Positions 18,039 to 27,549 of a DNA stretch of 58,399 nucleotides are shown here, one piece after another. Below the pieces are notes generated by a model. It did no database searches, had not been told where the DNA came from, and saw only the letters and a list, made by a program, of their open reading frames with translations. Position numbers and translations under genes: made by a program. Position 1 is the stretch's first letter. Each line of letters opens with the position of its first letter. Source of the stretch: an uncultured bacterium (lineage in GTDB: Bacteria > Actinomycetota > Coriobacteriia > Coriobacteriales > Coriobacteriaceae); assembly GCA_958349055.1 (NCBI GenBank), contig CATWBO010000012.1:1-58399 (forward strand), in the 5' to 3' direction.

Positions 18039-18106
18039 CCGGTCTCCTTTCATAGGTAACATATCATCGTGCTAGTTTACCACATGCCACCAGGCAATAA
18101 AAAACG

Positions 18107-18604
18107 TCACGAAAAGCGATGTCTGAGCGCTTCGACCACGTTGGACGGGACAAACGTCGATACATCGCTGCCGAGCGAGGCGATCTGGCGAACGACCGAG
18201 CTCGAGATATAGCCATACTGCGGCGCACTCATGACAAAAATGGACTCCAGCTCGTTATCCAGGCGATAGTTAAGGTCGGCCTGCTGCAGCTCATACTCAA
18301 AGTCGGTCATGGCGCGCAGACCCTTGACCACGGCCCCCGCCCCCTGCTCGCGAGCGAAGTCGACCAAGAGGCCGGTAAAGGGCAGGACCTCGACGCCGTC
18401 GATATCACCGAGCGCCTCGCGGGCCAGCGCCACGCGCTCATCGAGCATAAACGTGGTACCCACACCGTTTTTACCCTGCGACTCGGCAACAGCGACGATC
18501 ACGCTGGGAAAGATGCGGCGGGCGCGGCGGATGACGTCGATATGGCCAAACGTGATGGGATCGAAGGTGCCCGGGACGATTACGCGGTTGATGGTGTCAT
18601 TCAT
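18107..18604 (-). CDS. coaD: pantetheine-phosphate adenylyltransferase
   Basis: 165 residues; joins ATP and 4'-phosphopantetheine in coenzyme A synthesis. VIVPGTFDPITFGH at 8-21 contains the nucleotidyltransferase TxGH motif, and the C-terminal ISSSVVRQIASLG segment is the conserved ATP-binding ISSxxVR motif. ATG 18604 has AGGAGG 6 nt upstream; it overlaps rsmD by 8 bp. The rsmD-coaD pair is widely conserved. Confidence 0.94.
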   Translation of the reverse strand: MNDTINRVIVPGTFDPITFGHIDVIRRARRIFPSVIVAVAESQGKNGVGTTFMLDERVALAREALGDIDGVEVLPFTGLLVDFAREQGAGAVVKGLRAMTDFEYELQQADLNYRLDNELESIFVMSAPQYGYISSSVVRQIASLGSDVSTFVPSNVVEALRHRFS

Positions 18605-19253
18605 GGGCGTCCTCCTGAAACGTCGTGGCATCGTTGTTGTGAGCATCGGTGCCAGCGCAATCTTCCTCACCATCGTCATCGCCGATCCAACGAAGCAGGT
18701 CGACCGAGGTAATGCCGTAGCGCTTCTCGCGCACGATCTCAAAGCCTACCGGATGCGCGCCCGCATCGGCGGCGGCATGCTCAAACAGGGCATAAGCGCC
18801 AGGTGCAAGCAGACCCTGCTGAGCCAGGTTCTGCAGCAGCTCCTCGACCGGCTCGGCACCAAAAGCATAGGGCGGGTCGAGCAGGACCAGATCAAAGGGG
18901 CCGCCCGGCACACGACCGCGCGAGGCACTCGCCAGCATGTCGCCCGTTATCACGCGCCAACGCGCACGGTCACGGCAGAGCGACTCGATATTCTTGGTAA
19001 TGAGCCGCGCGGCATTCCGATCGATCTCGAACGTCGTGAGCGAGCGGGCACCACGTGAGAGCATCTCGATACCCAAAGCGCCGGAGCCGCCAAAGGCGTC
19101 CAGCACGCGGACCTCGTCCAGATCGAAGTCAAATGCCGACATGACCATAGATGCGCATGCCTCGCGCACACGATCGGTCGTGGGGCGGGTGACATCGCGA
19201 CCACGGGGCTCCTCGATCTTACGACCGCGCCATTCGCCGCCGATGATTCTCAT
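18597..19253 (-). CDS. rsmD: 16S rRNA (guanine966-N2)-methyltransferase RsmD
   Basis: 218 residues. Starts MRIIGGEWRGRKI, has the SAM-binding LDAFGGSGALGIEMLSRGA (51-69) and the catalytic LLDPPYAF with DPPY at 126-129. The last 20 residues are acidic and poorly conserved-looking and overlap coaD. Its ATG overlaps the recG stop (ATGA), so recG, rsmD and coaD are read as one coupled unit. Confidence 0.93.
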   Translation of the reverse strand: MRIIGGEWRGRKIEEPRGRDVTRPTTDRVREACASMVMSAFDFDLDEVRVLDAFGGSGALGIEMLSRGARSLTTFEIDRNAARLITKNIESLCRDRARWRVITGDMLASASRGRVPGGPFDLVLLDPPYAFGAEPVEELLQNLAQQGLLAPGAYALFEHAAADAGAHPVGFEIVREKRYGITSVDLLRWIGDDDGEEDCAGTDAHNNDATTFQEDAHE

Positions 19254-21427
19254 CCTCCGCTGACCTCCTTAAAAATGTGTCGATATCGCATGGCGACCGC
19301 ATTGCGCAGGGGGCGCGTCGCCACGGAGTCAAGGTTGCAAGCATACCGCAAGAGCTCGACCGCGTCCAAATGGGCCCACTCGATCAGCTCCTCGTCGGCG
19401 TCCAGGTCCACAAAGTGCAGGGTCACGCCGCCATGCTGACGGTAGCCAAGAATCTCGCCCTCGTGGCGCAAACGCAGATCCATCTGGGCGAGCGTAAAGC
19501 CGTCCGAGGTCTTCTCGAGTGACTGGAGGCGGTCTTGTGCCGCCGACGCGCCGCCGTTGCCCTTGGAGTGCGTCATGACCAGGCAGGTGCCCGACACGCT
19601 GCCGCGGCCTACACGCCCGCGCAGCTGGTGCAAGGCCGCCAACCCAAAGCGCTCACCGTTCTCGATGACCATGACGGTGGCGTTGGGCACGTCGACGCCC
19701 ACCTCAACCACCGTAGTCGAGACAAGCACGTCGATCTCGCCGCGCTTGAAGGCATCGATAACCTGATCCTTCTCCCCCGCTGGCATGCGGCCGTGAAGGC
19801 GCTCGATGGCAAGACCCGGCAACGCCAGACGCAGGCGATCGAGCTCGGTCGCCGTATCGTGCAGCGGCACGGGGACCGTCACGCGGCCCTCGTCGTCGCG
19901 GGCGATACCGGGCACGTCCTCCAGCTCATCGGCCGAGTCGCTCGGCTCCACGAGCGGGCAAATCACGTAGGCCTGCTGACCCTTTTCATGCGCCTCGCGG
20001 ATGGCGCCATAGGCGAGGTCACGGCTCGACTCGGTGAGCACACGTGTCGACACGCCAGCGCCAGGAACAGGCCGATGGCGGATGATGCTCGTGTCCAGAT
20101 CGCCGTAGACCGAAAGCGCCAGCGTACGCGGGATGGGCGTTGCCGTCATAACGAGCAGATCGGCACCGGGGCCTTTCGCGCGCAGGGCGTTGCGCTGGCC
20201 GACGCCAAACCGGTGCTGTTCATCGATGACCACGAGCGACAGATGCTTGAACGCAACGTTATCCGAAAGCACCGCGTGGGTGCCAAAGAGGACGTCGAGC
20301 TCGCCCGATTCCAGTTGGGCATGGATCCGCTCGCGCTCGGCCGCCGGCGTGGCGCCCGTCAGGAGCGCCCAGGTCATGCCGGCCTGCGAGAGCAAGGGGC
20401 CGGTCTTATCGGCATATTGACGCGCCAGCACGCCCGTGGGCGCCATAACGCAGGCCTGCGTGCCGCTATCGGCAGCCACAGCCAGCGCACAGGCGGCAAC
20501 GGCGGTCTTACCGGTACCGACATCGCCCAGCAGCAGGCGGTTCATCACGCGCCCGCCATCGCACATATCGCGCAGGATATCTTGGAACGCGGCCTCCTGC
20601 TCGTCGCTCAGCGAAAACGGCAGGGCCTGCTTAAGCGCGGCCAGGTGCTCGCCCGCGGCGTGGGCATAGGGCACCACATCGACCAGGCCGCCGTCGTTGC
20701 GCAGGCGCAGCGCCAGCTGCAGGTAGAGGCACTCCTCGTAGGCAAGACGCCGGCGCGCGATATCGCGCTCGGCCATGCTCGAGGGAAAGTGAATCGATCG
20801 AAGCGCACGGGCACAGCTCATCAAGCGGCGCTTAACGCGCAGCGGCGCGGGAATGGGATCGAACGGATTGCCGACAACTTCGAGCGCACCGCTTACGATA
20901 CGGCGCATCCACGCCTGGCTCACGCCGTCACTCACGTAGTGGACCGGCAGAATGGTGCCGGCAGCGCGCCCCTCCTCGAGCTTCTCGAAGTGAGGCGAGG
21001 CCATCTGCTTAAAGCCGTAGGCAAACTCGACCTTGCCCATCACGGCCAGGCGGTCGCCTTGCTTGAGCTGCTGGGCAATCCAAGGCTGACGGAAATAGGC
21101 GACCTGTAGCACGCCCGTCTCGTCCACAAGCGAGACCTCGGTCACCTGCATACGCGGACGGGGCTGCTTTTGCACGATGCGATCGACCGTGGCGATAATC
21201 GTGCACACGGTACCGATGGGCGCCATCTCGATAGACCAGGAGCGGGTGAAGTCCAGGTACCGATGAGGGATATGGAGAAGGAGGTCCCCCACCGTCCGAA
21301 TTCCCAGACGGCGAAGGGCCTCCTCACGTTTACCCGAAACATATTTGAGTCGCGCGATATCCTCGTCGAGCGCATTGCTCTGGGCAAAGCGCTCCGAGAC
21401 GCGCGGCACGGAGCACAGCTCGGACAT
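19250..21427 (-). CDS. recG: ATP-dependent DNA helicase RecG
   Basis: 725 residues. Remodels stalled replication forks and Holliday junctions. An N-terminal wedge/OB domain (RTVGDLLLHIPHRYLDFT; CTIIATVDRI) precedes the superfamily 2 motor: RLLLGDVGTGKTAVAA (Walker A), VIDEQHRFGVGQRNAL (DEQH-type Walker B), VMTATPIPRTL, and in domain 2 LHGRMPAGEKDQVI and QLRGRVGRG. Length is in the family range. No strong ribosome binding site is visible for 21427; it lies 10 nt behind the FakA-like gene. Confidence 0.94.
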   Translation of the reverse strand: MSELCSVPRVSERFAQSNALDEDIARLKYVSGKREEALRRLGIRTVGDLLLHIPHRYLDFTRSWSIEMAPIGTVCTIIATVDRIVQKQPRPRMQVTEVSLVDETGVLQVAYFRQPWIAQQLKQGDRLAVMGKVEFAYGFKQMASPHFEKLEEGRAAGTILPVHYVSDGVSQAWMRRIVSGALEVVGNPFDPIPAPLRVKRRLMSCARALRSIHFPSSMAERDIARRRLAYEECLYLQLALRLRNDGGLVDVVPYAHAAGEHLAALKQALPFSLSDEQEAAFQDILRDMCDGGRVMNRLLLGDVGTGKTAVAACALAVAADSGTQACVMAPTGVLARQYADKTGPLLSQAGMTWALLTGATPAAERERIHAQLESGELDVLFGTHAVLSDNVAFKHLSLVVIDEQHRFGVGQRNALRAKGPGADLLVMTATPIPRTLALSVYGDLDTSIIRHRPVPGAGVSTRVLTESSRDLAYGAIREAHEKGQQAYVICPLVEPSDSADELEDVPGIARDDEGRVTVPVPLHDTATELDRLRLALPGLAIERLHGRMPAGEKDQVIDAFKRGEIDVLVSTTVVEVGVDVPNATVMVIENGERFGLAALHQLRGRVGRGSVSGTCLVMTHSKGNGGASAAQDRLQSLEKTSDGFTLAQMDLRLRHEGEILGYRQHGGVTLHFVDLDADEELIEWAHLDAVELLRYACNLDSVATRPLRNAVAMRYRHIFKEVSGG

Positions 21428-21436
21428 GGGCAGAGC

Positions 21437-23098
21437 CTACTCGATCGAGAAGATCACAGGGTAGAGCGGCTGCTCGCCACGATGGGCGTCAATCTCCAGA
21501 TCGGGCTGAGCCTCCTCGATGGCATCGACGATCTCCTGGAAGGCCTCGTCGGACAGCTCCTCGCCGGCCAGAATCGTCAGCGCGTCGCCCTCCTCTTCCT
21601 CCTGCATACGGTTGATGCAGTCGAGCGTAACCTGCTTCACGTCGGAGCCGACCACATCGATGGAGCCGGCGATGATGCCCATGACGTCGCCGGAGTGAAT
21701 CGGCGAGCCGTCGGAGGCACTGGAATCGCGCACGGCACGGGTGACCTCGCCATCGCGAACCTCGCTGATGGCATCGACCATAGCGGCCACGGCATCCTCG
21801 AGCTCGGAATCGGGCAGAACCGCGAACAGCGCGGAGAAGGCCTGCGGGACGGTCTTGGTGGGAACGACGGCGACCTTCTTATCGGTGCAGGCGGAGGCAG
21901 CGGCCTCGGCAGCCATGCGGATGTTGCCGTTGTTGGGCAGGATGATGACCGAGGTCGCGTTGACCTGGTCCACGGCGCCCAACAGGTCGGCGGTCGAGGG
22001 ATTCATGGTCTGGCCGCCCGAAACGATCACATCGACACCGAGGGACTTGAGAATGTCGGCCTCGCCGGAGCCGGCGGCAACGGCGACAAAGCCCAGCGCC
22101 TTCGCGGGCTCGGCGGCCTTCTCCTGATCCTCGTGGATCTTAGCGGTGCGGTCGTGGGCCTCCATCTCCATGTTATGGATAAAGACCTCGTAGATCTGGC
22201 CAAGCTGCAGCATGTGCTCGAGCACCAGGTTAGGGGTGTTGGAGTGCACGTGGATCTTGTAGTCGGGATAGGCACCCACGAGCAGCTCGCAGTCGCCCAT
22301 GGAACCCAGAAACTTCAGGCACTCGTCCTCGTCGAAGGGGGCGTCGGCCTTGAAGAGGAACTCGTTGCAGTAGCGGAACTCCGAGCCCTCCCAGTCGTCG
22401 TTGGCCTCGATCTCCACGCGGCCGAGAGCCGCATCGCGAGCGGAGCCGGCAGAGTCAAACGTAGCGGAGAAATCCTCGACCACGGTGCTGCGGCCAAGAG
22501 CGGCAGCAACAAAGTTCTCCAGGAAGATGGCAAAGCCAAAGGCTCCAGAGTCGACTACGCCGTTCTCCTTGAGGACAGGCAGCAGGTCGGGCGTACGGGC
22601 GACGGACTGATAGGCCTCGACGACGATGGCGTCGAGCGCGTCCTCGGCCGAGAACTTCTTCTTCTCGCACTCGTCGGCCTTGGTCGAGACATCGCGCAGG
22701 ACCGTGAGGATCGTGCCCTCGATGGGCTTACGAACGGCCTGGAAGGCGACCTTGACGGCACGACGGAAGGCGAAGGCGATGTTGGCGGACGTAACGGGTT
22801 CGTCGGCAGAGACGAGGCCCTCGGCCACGCCGCGCAGGATCTGCGAAGTGATAACGCCCGAGTTACCGCGAGCGCCCATGAGGGAGCCATGGGTGATGGC
22901 GCCGGCGATGGCCTCCATGTCGGCGTCGGCGGGAAGCGCAGAGAGCTCCTTGGTCACCGAGGCGAGCGTGAGCGACATGTTGGTGCCGGTATCGCCATCG
23001 GGTACGGGGAAGACGTTGAGCTTGTTGATCTCCTCGGCCTTGTCGGAAACGGCAGCCGCAGCGATCGGAAAACAGGTGCGAATGGTCTTTGCAATCAT
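21437..23098 (-). CDS. DAK2-domain protein, FakA-like fatty acid kinase
   Basis: 553 residues. The N-terminal DhaL-type ATP-binding domain carries NVFPVPDGDTGTNM (28-41) with the Mg-binding aspartates and HGSLMGARGNSGV. The middle and C-terminal parts (ASPEPA-type linker, VSGGQTMNPSTADLL, IILPNNGNI) match the FakA/YloV arrangement. FakA phosphorylates fatty acids held by a FakB (DegV) partner so exogenous fatty acids feed PlsX-derived acyl-phosphate pools. No FakB is in the window. The Asp23 gene directly upstream is the usual neighbour. Confidence 0.88.
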   Translation of the reverse strand: MIAKTIRTCFPIAAAAVSDKAEEINKLNVFPVPDGDTGTNMSLTLASVTKELSALPADADMEAIAGAITHGSLMGARGNSGVITSQILRGVAEGLVSADEPVTSANIAFAFRRAVKVAFQAVRKPIEGTILTVLRDVSTKADECEKKKFSAEDALDAIVVEAYQSVARTPDLLPVLKENGVVDSGAFGFAIFLENFVAAALGRSTVVEDFSATFDSAGSARDAALGRVEIEANDDWEGSEFRYCNEFLFKADAPFDEDECLKFLGSMGDCELLVGAYPDYKIHVHSNTPNLVLEHMLQLGQIYEVFIHNMEMEAHDRTAKIHEDQEKAAEPAKALGFVAVAAGSGEADILKSLGVDVIVSGGQTMNPSTADLLGAVDQVNATSVIILPNNGNIRMAAEAAASACTDKKVAVVPTKTVPQAFSALFAVLPDSELEDAVAAMVDAISEVRDGEVTRAVRDSSASDGSPIHSGDVMGIIAGSIDVVGSDVKQVTLDCINRMQEEEEGDALTILAGEELSDEAFQEIVDAIEEAQPDLEIDAHRGEQPLYPVIFSIE

Positions 23099-23125
23099 GG
23101 GTATTTGAATCTCCGTTTTCGGATG

Positions 23126-23482
23126 CTAGTTCAGACGGCTCTTGAGCGCGTCGATGTGGATGCCGATCTTAAGGCTGGCAGGATCGATCTGGGCGATCTC
23201 CTGCAGGGTGAAGGCAACGGAGCTCGAAAGATTGTGGCAGACGGACTTCATGTTGACGCCGTTCTCGAGCACGACGTGCAGATCGACCGTGAGGCCGTTC
23301 TCGTCGGCGGAGACAAGTACGCCCTTGCGGAGGCGCTGGCCGGCAAGCAGGCGCACGCTCTCGGCGCCCTGGAGCTGCTCAGCCATACCGACGACGCCGT
23401 AGCACGTCATCGCGGCATAACCGGCAATATCGGCAATTACGTCGTTCGAGACGCTCAGGCTGCCGTTAATGGTCTCAGACAC
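23126..23482 (-). CDS. Asp23/Gls24 family protein
   Basis: 118 residues. Asp23/YloU family fold: NGSLSVSNDVIADIAGYAAMTCYGVVGM, then LTVDLHVVLENGVNMKSVC and VAFTLQEIAQI. Such proteins are cell-envelope stress or membrane-associated factors, regularly paired with FakA-like genes. GTG 23482 has AAGGAG 6 nt upstream, favoured over a longer frame. A possible -10 (TAGAAT on the minus strand) lies at 23539-23544. Confidence 0.88.
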   Translation of the reverse strand: MSETINGSLSVSNDVIADIAGYAAMTCYGVVGMAEQLQGAESVRLLAGQRLRKGVLVSADENGLTVDLHVVLENGVNMKSVCHNLSSSVAFTLQEIAQIDPASLKIGIHIDALKSRLN

Positions 23483-23642
23483 AAGAATCTCCTTTTCTGG
23501 TGCTCGCGGCACCATGTCGTGGGAGCAATCATTCCAACATTCTACAACGACCGCGCCATGTTGAGGTGGCGGGGTTCGCGATTACATCCTCGACACGAAA
23601 TGTTGATATGGCAACGTTGGCACCGAGCGATCGCGGCATGAA

Positions 23643-23670
23643 AAAACCCGCCGCATAAGCGACGGGTTTT
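23643..23670 (-). terminator. terminator after tRNA-Asn
   Basis: 12-bp arms (23643-23654 and 23659-23670), loop ATAA, with a run of six T on the minus strand. It immediately follows the tRNA gene and would release its transcript. Confidence 0.85.
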
Positions 23671-23676
23671 ACAACC

Positions 23677-23751
23677 TGGCTCCCCGGGTAGGACTCGAAC
23701 CTACAACAGCGCGGTTAACAGCCGCGTGCTCTACCATTGAGCTACCGAGGA
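23677..23751 (-). tRNA. tRNA-Asn (anticodon GTT)
   Basis: On the minus strand a complete 75-nt cloverleaf begins TCCTCGG and ends CCGGGGA-G-CCA; the CCA is encoded. The D arm contains AGCTC-AATGGTA-GAGCA, the anticodon loop is CTGTTAA with anticodon GTT, and the T arm has GGTTCGAGTCC. All stems pair. Confidence 0.96.
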
Positions 23752-23781
23752 ATAGGTGCGTGCTCTCAAGCAACGAAGTTT

Positions 23782-23809
23782 ATTATACGGACGATTACGC
23801 TCAGGGCAA
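23782..23809 (-). promoter_or_regulatory. promoter of tRNA-Asn
   Basis: Minus-strand TTGCCC (23804-23809), 16-bp spacer, perfect TATAAT (23782-23787), about 30 bp before the tRNA 5' end. Confidence 0.7.
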
Positions 23810-23836
23810 GAACTTTTTTAAGAAATTTTCCGATCG

Positions 23837-23943
23837 CAGGAGTGTCCCCAGGTGCCGGCACAAAAGGAACGTCCCCAAGTGCCAAGTTAGTCATTGGGGA
23901 CGTTCTTAAACGACTAGTCATTCAAGAACGTCCCCAATGACTA
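23837..23943. repeat. REP-like palindromes with GTCCCC core
   Basis: Perfect 20-bp arms (23888-23907 and 23924-23943) enclose a 16-nt loop. Just upstream (23839-23885) are two degenerate units with GTCCCCAGGTGCC and GTCCCCAAGTGCC. The TTGGGGACGT core also forms the palindrome at 3631-3660. No coding is seen between the tRNA promoter and rpoD. Confidence 0.7.
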
Positions 23944-23948
23944 CATGA

Positions 23949-23982
23949 AAGCGCCCCCAAGCGGATGTGCTTGAGGGCGCTT
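23949..23982 (-). terminator. terminator after rpoD
   Basis: 14-bp arms (23949-23962, 23969-23982) with a G-U pair on the minus strand and TTTC following. It lies 13 bp beyond the rpoD stop. Confidence 0.75.
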
Positions 23983-23995
23983 CTTGCTTGCGAGG

Positions 23996-25339
23996 TTATG
24001 ACTCGATGTAGTCCTTGAGCTTGCTCGAACGGCTCGGGTGGCGGAGCTTGGCCAGGGTCTTGGACTCGATCTGGCGGATACGCTCGCGCGTGACGCCAAA
24101 CTCGCGGCCGACTTCCTCGAGCGTACGGGGATGCCCGTCGACAAGGCCAAAGCGCAGCTCGATAACCTTGCGCTCACGATCGGCAAGCGAGTCGAGCACC
24201 TGAGTGAGCTGCTCCTGCAGCATGGAGAAGCTGGCGGCATCGGGCGGAACGATTGCCTGGGAGTCCTCGATGAAGTCTCCCAGCTGGGAATCCTCTTCCT
24301 CGCCGATGGGGGTCTCGAGCGACACGGGCTCCTGCGAGATCTTCTGGATCTCGCGGACGCGGTCGGCGCTCATGTCCATCTCGGCACCGATCTCCTCGGG
24401 GGTCGGGTCGCGGCCCAGGTCCTGGAGAAGCTGGCGCTGCACGCGGACGAGCTTGTTGATGGTCTCGACCATGTGCACGGGAATACGAATGGTACGGGCC
24501 TGGTCGGCAATGGCGCGCGTAATGGCCTGACGAATCCACCACGTGGCGTACGTGGAGAACTTGAAGCCCTTCTGGTAGTCGAACTTCTCGACGGCGCGGA
24601 TCAGGCCGAGGTTTCCCTCCTGGATCAGGTCCAGGAACAGCATACCGCGACCGACATAGCGCTTAGCGATGGAGACGACCAGACGCAGGTTAGCGCTGAT
24701 GAGTGCCTGCTTGGCCTCGAGGCCCACGTTCTCAATACGGGTCAGGCGACGCATCTCGGCGCGCGTGAGCTCAATCTCGCCCGCCTCGGCAGCCTCGAGC
24801 TTCTCGGTGGCCTCGAGACCGGCCTCGATCTTCATGGCCAGATCGACCTCTTCAGAAGCAGTCAGCAGGTCGACCTTGCCAATCTCCTTGAGGTACATAC
24901 GGACCGGGTCGCCGGTCAGCATCACCGTGGAGGCATCGATGCCGCGCACGCGCGAACGCGAACGGGACGTGCGCACGGTGCGCTTCTTCTTGCTCTTGGA
25001 AGAGCCCATCTCGGCGTCGGCCTGGCGGGCCATCTTGAGCTCGTGATCGTCGAGCGAGCCGGAATCGTGCTCGTCGTCGTCATCGAAATCGTCGGTATCG
25101 TTATCGTCATCGTCGACGTCCATGGGGGCGTCGTCGTTTCCGCTCGCGGAGATAATCTGGATGCCGCTGTTGCGCAGCGCGGAATACACCGCGGTGAGCT
25201 GCTCATCGGACACATCGATATCCTTCAGGGCGACCTGAATCTCGTCCTCGGTTACCGAAGTCCTGTTTGAGCCGTTGCCCATGAGCTTTGCAACGTAGGA
25301 TTCCAGCCCAGTACCCGTGCTCTCAGTCTTTTTTGGCAC
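23996..25339 (-). CDS. rpoD: primary sigma factor RpoD (SigA)
   Basis: 447 residues. Region 1.1-like N-terminus is followed by a striking Asp-rich run (about 70-95) and a Lys/Arg/Ser block (about 110-125). Region 1.2 begins with DPVRMYLKEIG; region 2 has NLRLVVSIAKRYVGRGMLFLDLIQEGN and the -10-binding KGFKFSTYATWWIRQAI; region 3 has IPVHMVETINKL; region 4.2 has TLEEVGREFGVTRERIRQIE and the end SSKLKDYIES. GTG 25339 has GGGAG 5 nt upstream; an ATG 15 nt farther has no good site. It is the last gene of the rimP-rpoD superoperon, 110 bp after dnaG, and the likely housekeeping sigma. Confidence 0.95.
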   Translation of the reverse strand: MPKKTESTGTGLESYVAKLMGNGSNRTSVTEDEIQVALKDIDVSDEQLTAVYSALRNSGIQIISASGNDDAPMDVDDDDNDTDDFDDDDEHDSGSLDDHELKMARQADAEMGSSKSKKKRTVRTSRSRSRVRGIDASTVMLTGDPVRMYLKEIGKVDLLTASEEVDLAMKIEAGLEATEKLEAAEAGEIELTRAEMRRLTRIENVGLEAKQALISANLRLVVSIAKRYVGRGMLFLDLIQEGNLGLIRAVEKFDYQKGFKFSTYATWWIRQAITRAIADQARTIRIPVHMVETINKLVRVQRQLLQDLGRDPTPEEIGAEMDMSADRVREIQKISQEPVSLETPIGEEEDSQLGDFIEDSQAIVPPDAASFSMLQEQLTQVLDSLADRERKVIELRFGLVDGHPRTLEEVGREFGVTRERIRQIESKTLAKLRHPSRSSKLKDYIES

Positions 25340-25449
25340 AGATTCTCCCTTCATAGTCCACAGGACTCATTACTTTAGCACACACGTACACGTCTATACC
25401 CAAAAAGAGGGCTGGATATAGGCGAGAATACGCTGGTTGACCACAACAT

Positions 25450-27549
25450 CTAGGCCTGATCGGCGCTGGCAGTCTCCAAACCGATCAAACGGAACGGGTC
25501 GGCCACGCCGCCAATCGACTTCTGCAGCTCGCGCTGACGCTGCGAATCCTGCGCCGCCTGCACCGTCAGCGCGCGACGAGCCTCGTCATCGAGCGAACGG
25601 TCTTGGCGCAGCTTGGCCTGTGCGGCGCGCATGCGGCGCTTGATGGTGTAGAGCTCGAGCGTATCAAGCATGAACACGATGTTCGTCTCGGTGGGGTGCT
25701 TGCTCGTCGCGGAGATGCGCCCGGCACTCACAAGCGTTGCCGCCTCGGGACAGACCGAGCGCGCCGCATCCATGCAGGCTGCAGGATCGGTTCCCGGCGG
25801 CGTTGCCAGAACGGCCCATGCGATGGACTCGTGACGTGGGTCAACCCACTCGATAGAGCAGATGCGGTCGGCATACGTGCGGAACAGGTCGGGGTAGCTC
25901 GTAAGCATCGTCAACAGCTCGCGCTCCCCCGCCAAGGACTTGCGTTCCAAATCGGTCAGGACCATAGGGGCCGAGGCGTCTGCCGGGGCATCGGCGGGCG
26001 CAGAGCCCATACCATCAGGCACATCGATCGGCGGCAGGTCGTCGACGACCTCCACGGGCGCGGCACCGTAGGCATCGAGCGGGACGTAGTCATACGGCTC
26101 TTCTTCGACCGGCGCAGACACCGGCGGCGTGGCGCCCGACGCCCAAGCGCCGCGGGACGAGCCCTGCGAACCAGACGCCCGACCGCCCGCGCCACCAGAG
26201 CGCTCGGCCTGCGCCCGTTGGCGCTCGTAGTTCTGCTCGCGGCGGCGCTCGGCATCCTCGCGCTTGGCGACATCGCGAAATACGCGGCCCGAGCTCACGC
26301 GCACCGTCTCCAAATCCAAACCAAGCAGGTCGGCAATCTGAATAAAGTACGTATCGATCATGTAGCTGTCGCGCAGCGGATAGATGAGCGTCAACGCATC
26401 CTCGAGCGCCTTGGCTCGACCGCCCGGCGTGGTGATGTCGCTCGACTCCTGCAGCGAGCGATAGACAAAGTCCATGAGGGGCTCGGCCGTATCGATGCGT
26501 GCCTGCAGCTCCTGGCCGCCATGTGCCGTGATGAACTCCATAGGATCGTTGCCGTCGGGCAACACCACACAGCGCAGGTCCATCGAGTCCTGCTCGATAA
26601 ACTGAATCGCGCGGCGGGCGGCCTTTTGACCGGCAGCATCACCGTCGAACATATACACGATGCGCTTGGCAAAGCGGGTGAGCGTCTTCACATGATGCTC
26701 CGTGAGCGCCGTGCCCAGTGTGGCGACGACGTTTTTGATCCCCGCCTCCCAGCAGGCGATGCAATCGGTATAGCCCTCCACCACGATGGCAGTATCCTGC
26801 GCGACGATAAACTCCTTGGCCCAATTAAAGCCGTAGAGATTTCGCTTTTTATGGAAGACGCTCGTCTCGGCCGTGTTGAGGTACTTAGGCTGACCGTCGC
26901 CCATAATGCGACCGCCAAAGGCGATGTTGTGGCCCTGCTCGTCAAAGATGGGAAACATCACGCGATCATAAAAGCGATCGGCGAGCTGTCCACGCCCGCG
27001 GCTGACGGCCACGTTGGCGTCAATCATCTCCTGCGGGGTAAAGCCCGCCTGCGACAGGTGGGACACCAGCATGTTGCGGCCCGGCGCAAAGCCCAGGCAG
27101 TAACGACGGCAGACATCGCCGCCCATGCCGCGGCTGGCAAAGTACTCACGCGGGCGGCTGTCTTTACCGCGCATGAGCATCGTGTGGTAGAACTGGGCCG
27201 TTTCGGCGCACAAGTCATAAATGCGGGCACGCTTGGTACCGCGCTCGCGCTGGGCACCGATATCGTGCAGCTCAATGCCGGCACGATCCGCCAAGTACCG
27301 GATCGACTCGGGAAAACTCAAGTTCTCGCGCTTCATAATGTAGGTGAAGACGTCGCCGCCCTCGCCGCAGCCAAAGCAGTGCCACACCTGCGTGGCGGGG
27401 ATAATGTGAAACGACGGGGTCTTTTCGCCATGGAAGGGACAGCAACCCCAAAACTCACGGCCGCGGGGCTTGAGCTCAACCGTTTCCTGAACGATGGCAA
27501 CCAGATCGGACGCAGCGCGCACCTGGTCTTTTTCCTCATCGCTAATCAC
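25450..27549 (-). CDS. dnaG: DNA primase
   Basis: 699 residues. Synthesises replication primers. Zinc ribbon C37-x2-H40-x17-C58-x2-C61; then the RNA polymerase core with VIVVEGYTDC (TOPRIM glutamate) and VYMFDGDAAGQKAA. An Ala/Pro/Glu-rich linker (about 470-530) leads to the DnaB-binding helical C-terminus. GTG 27549 overlaps the end of ribF by 8 bp, with GGGTGAG upstream, so translation is coupled. The dnaG-rpoD pairing is the classical macromolecular-synthesis arrangement, here without rpsU. Confidence 0.95.
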   Translation of the reverse strand: MISDEEKDQVRAASDLVAIVQETVELKPRGREFWGCCPFHGEKTPSFHIIPATQVWHCFGCGEGGDVFTYIMKRENLSFPESIRYLADRAGIELHDIGAQRERGTKRARIYDLCAETAQFYHTMLMRGKDSRPREYFASRGMGGDVCRRYCLGFAPGRNMLVSHLSQAGFTPQEMIDANVAVSRGRGQLADRFYDRVMFPIFDEQGHNIAFGGRIMGDGQPKYLNTAETSVFHKKRNLYGFNWAKEFIVAQDTAIVVEGYTDCIACWEAGIKNVVATLGTALTEHHVKTLTRFAKRIVYMFDGDAAGQKAARRAIQFIEQDSMDLRCVVLPDGNDPMEFITAHGGQELQARIDTAEPLMDFVYRSLQESSDITTPGGRAKALEDALTLIYPLRDSYMIDTYFIQIADLLGLDLETVRVSSGRVFRDVAKREDAERRREQNYERQRAQAERSGGAGGRASGSQGSSRGAWASGATPPVSAPVEEEPYDYVPLDAYGAAPVEVVDDLPPIDVPDGMGSAPADAPADASAPMVLTDLERKSLAGERELLTMLTSYPDLFRTYADRICSIEWVDPRHESIAWAVLATPPGTDPAACMDAARSVCPEAATLVSAGRISATSKHPTETNIVFMLDTLELYTIKRRMRAAQAKLRQDRSLDDEARRALTVQAAQDSQRQRELQKSIGGVADPFRLIGLETASADQA

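Noticed and set aside
21170..23641. 823-codon plus-strand frame opposite the FakA-like, recG and Asp23 genes
   Set aside because: Covers three real minus-strand genes; antisense artefact of high GC.
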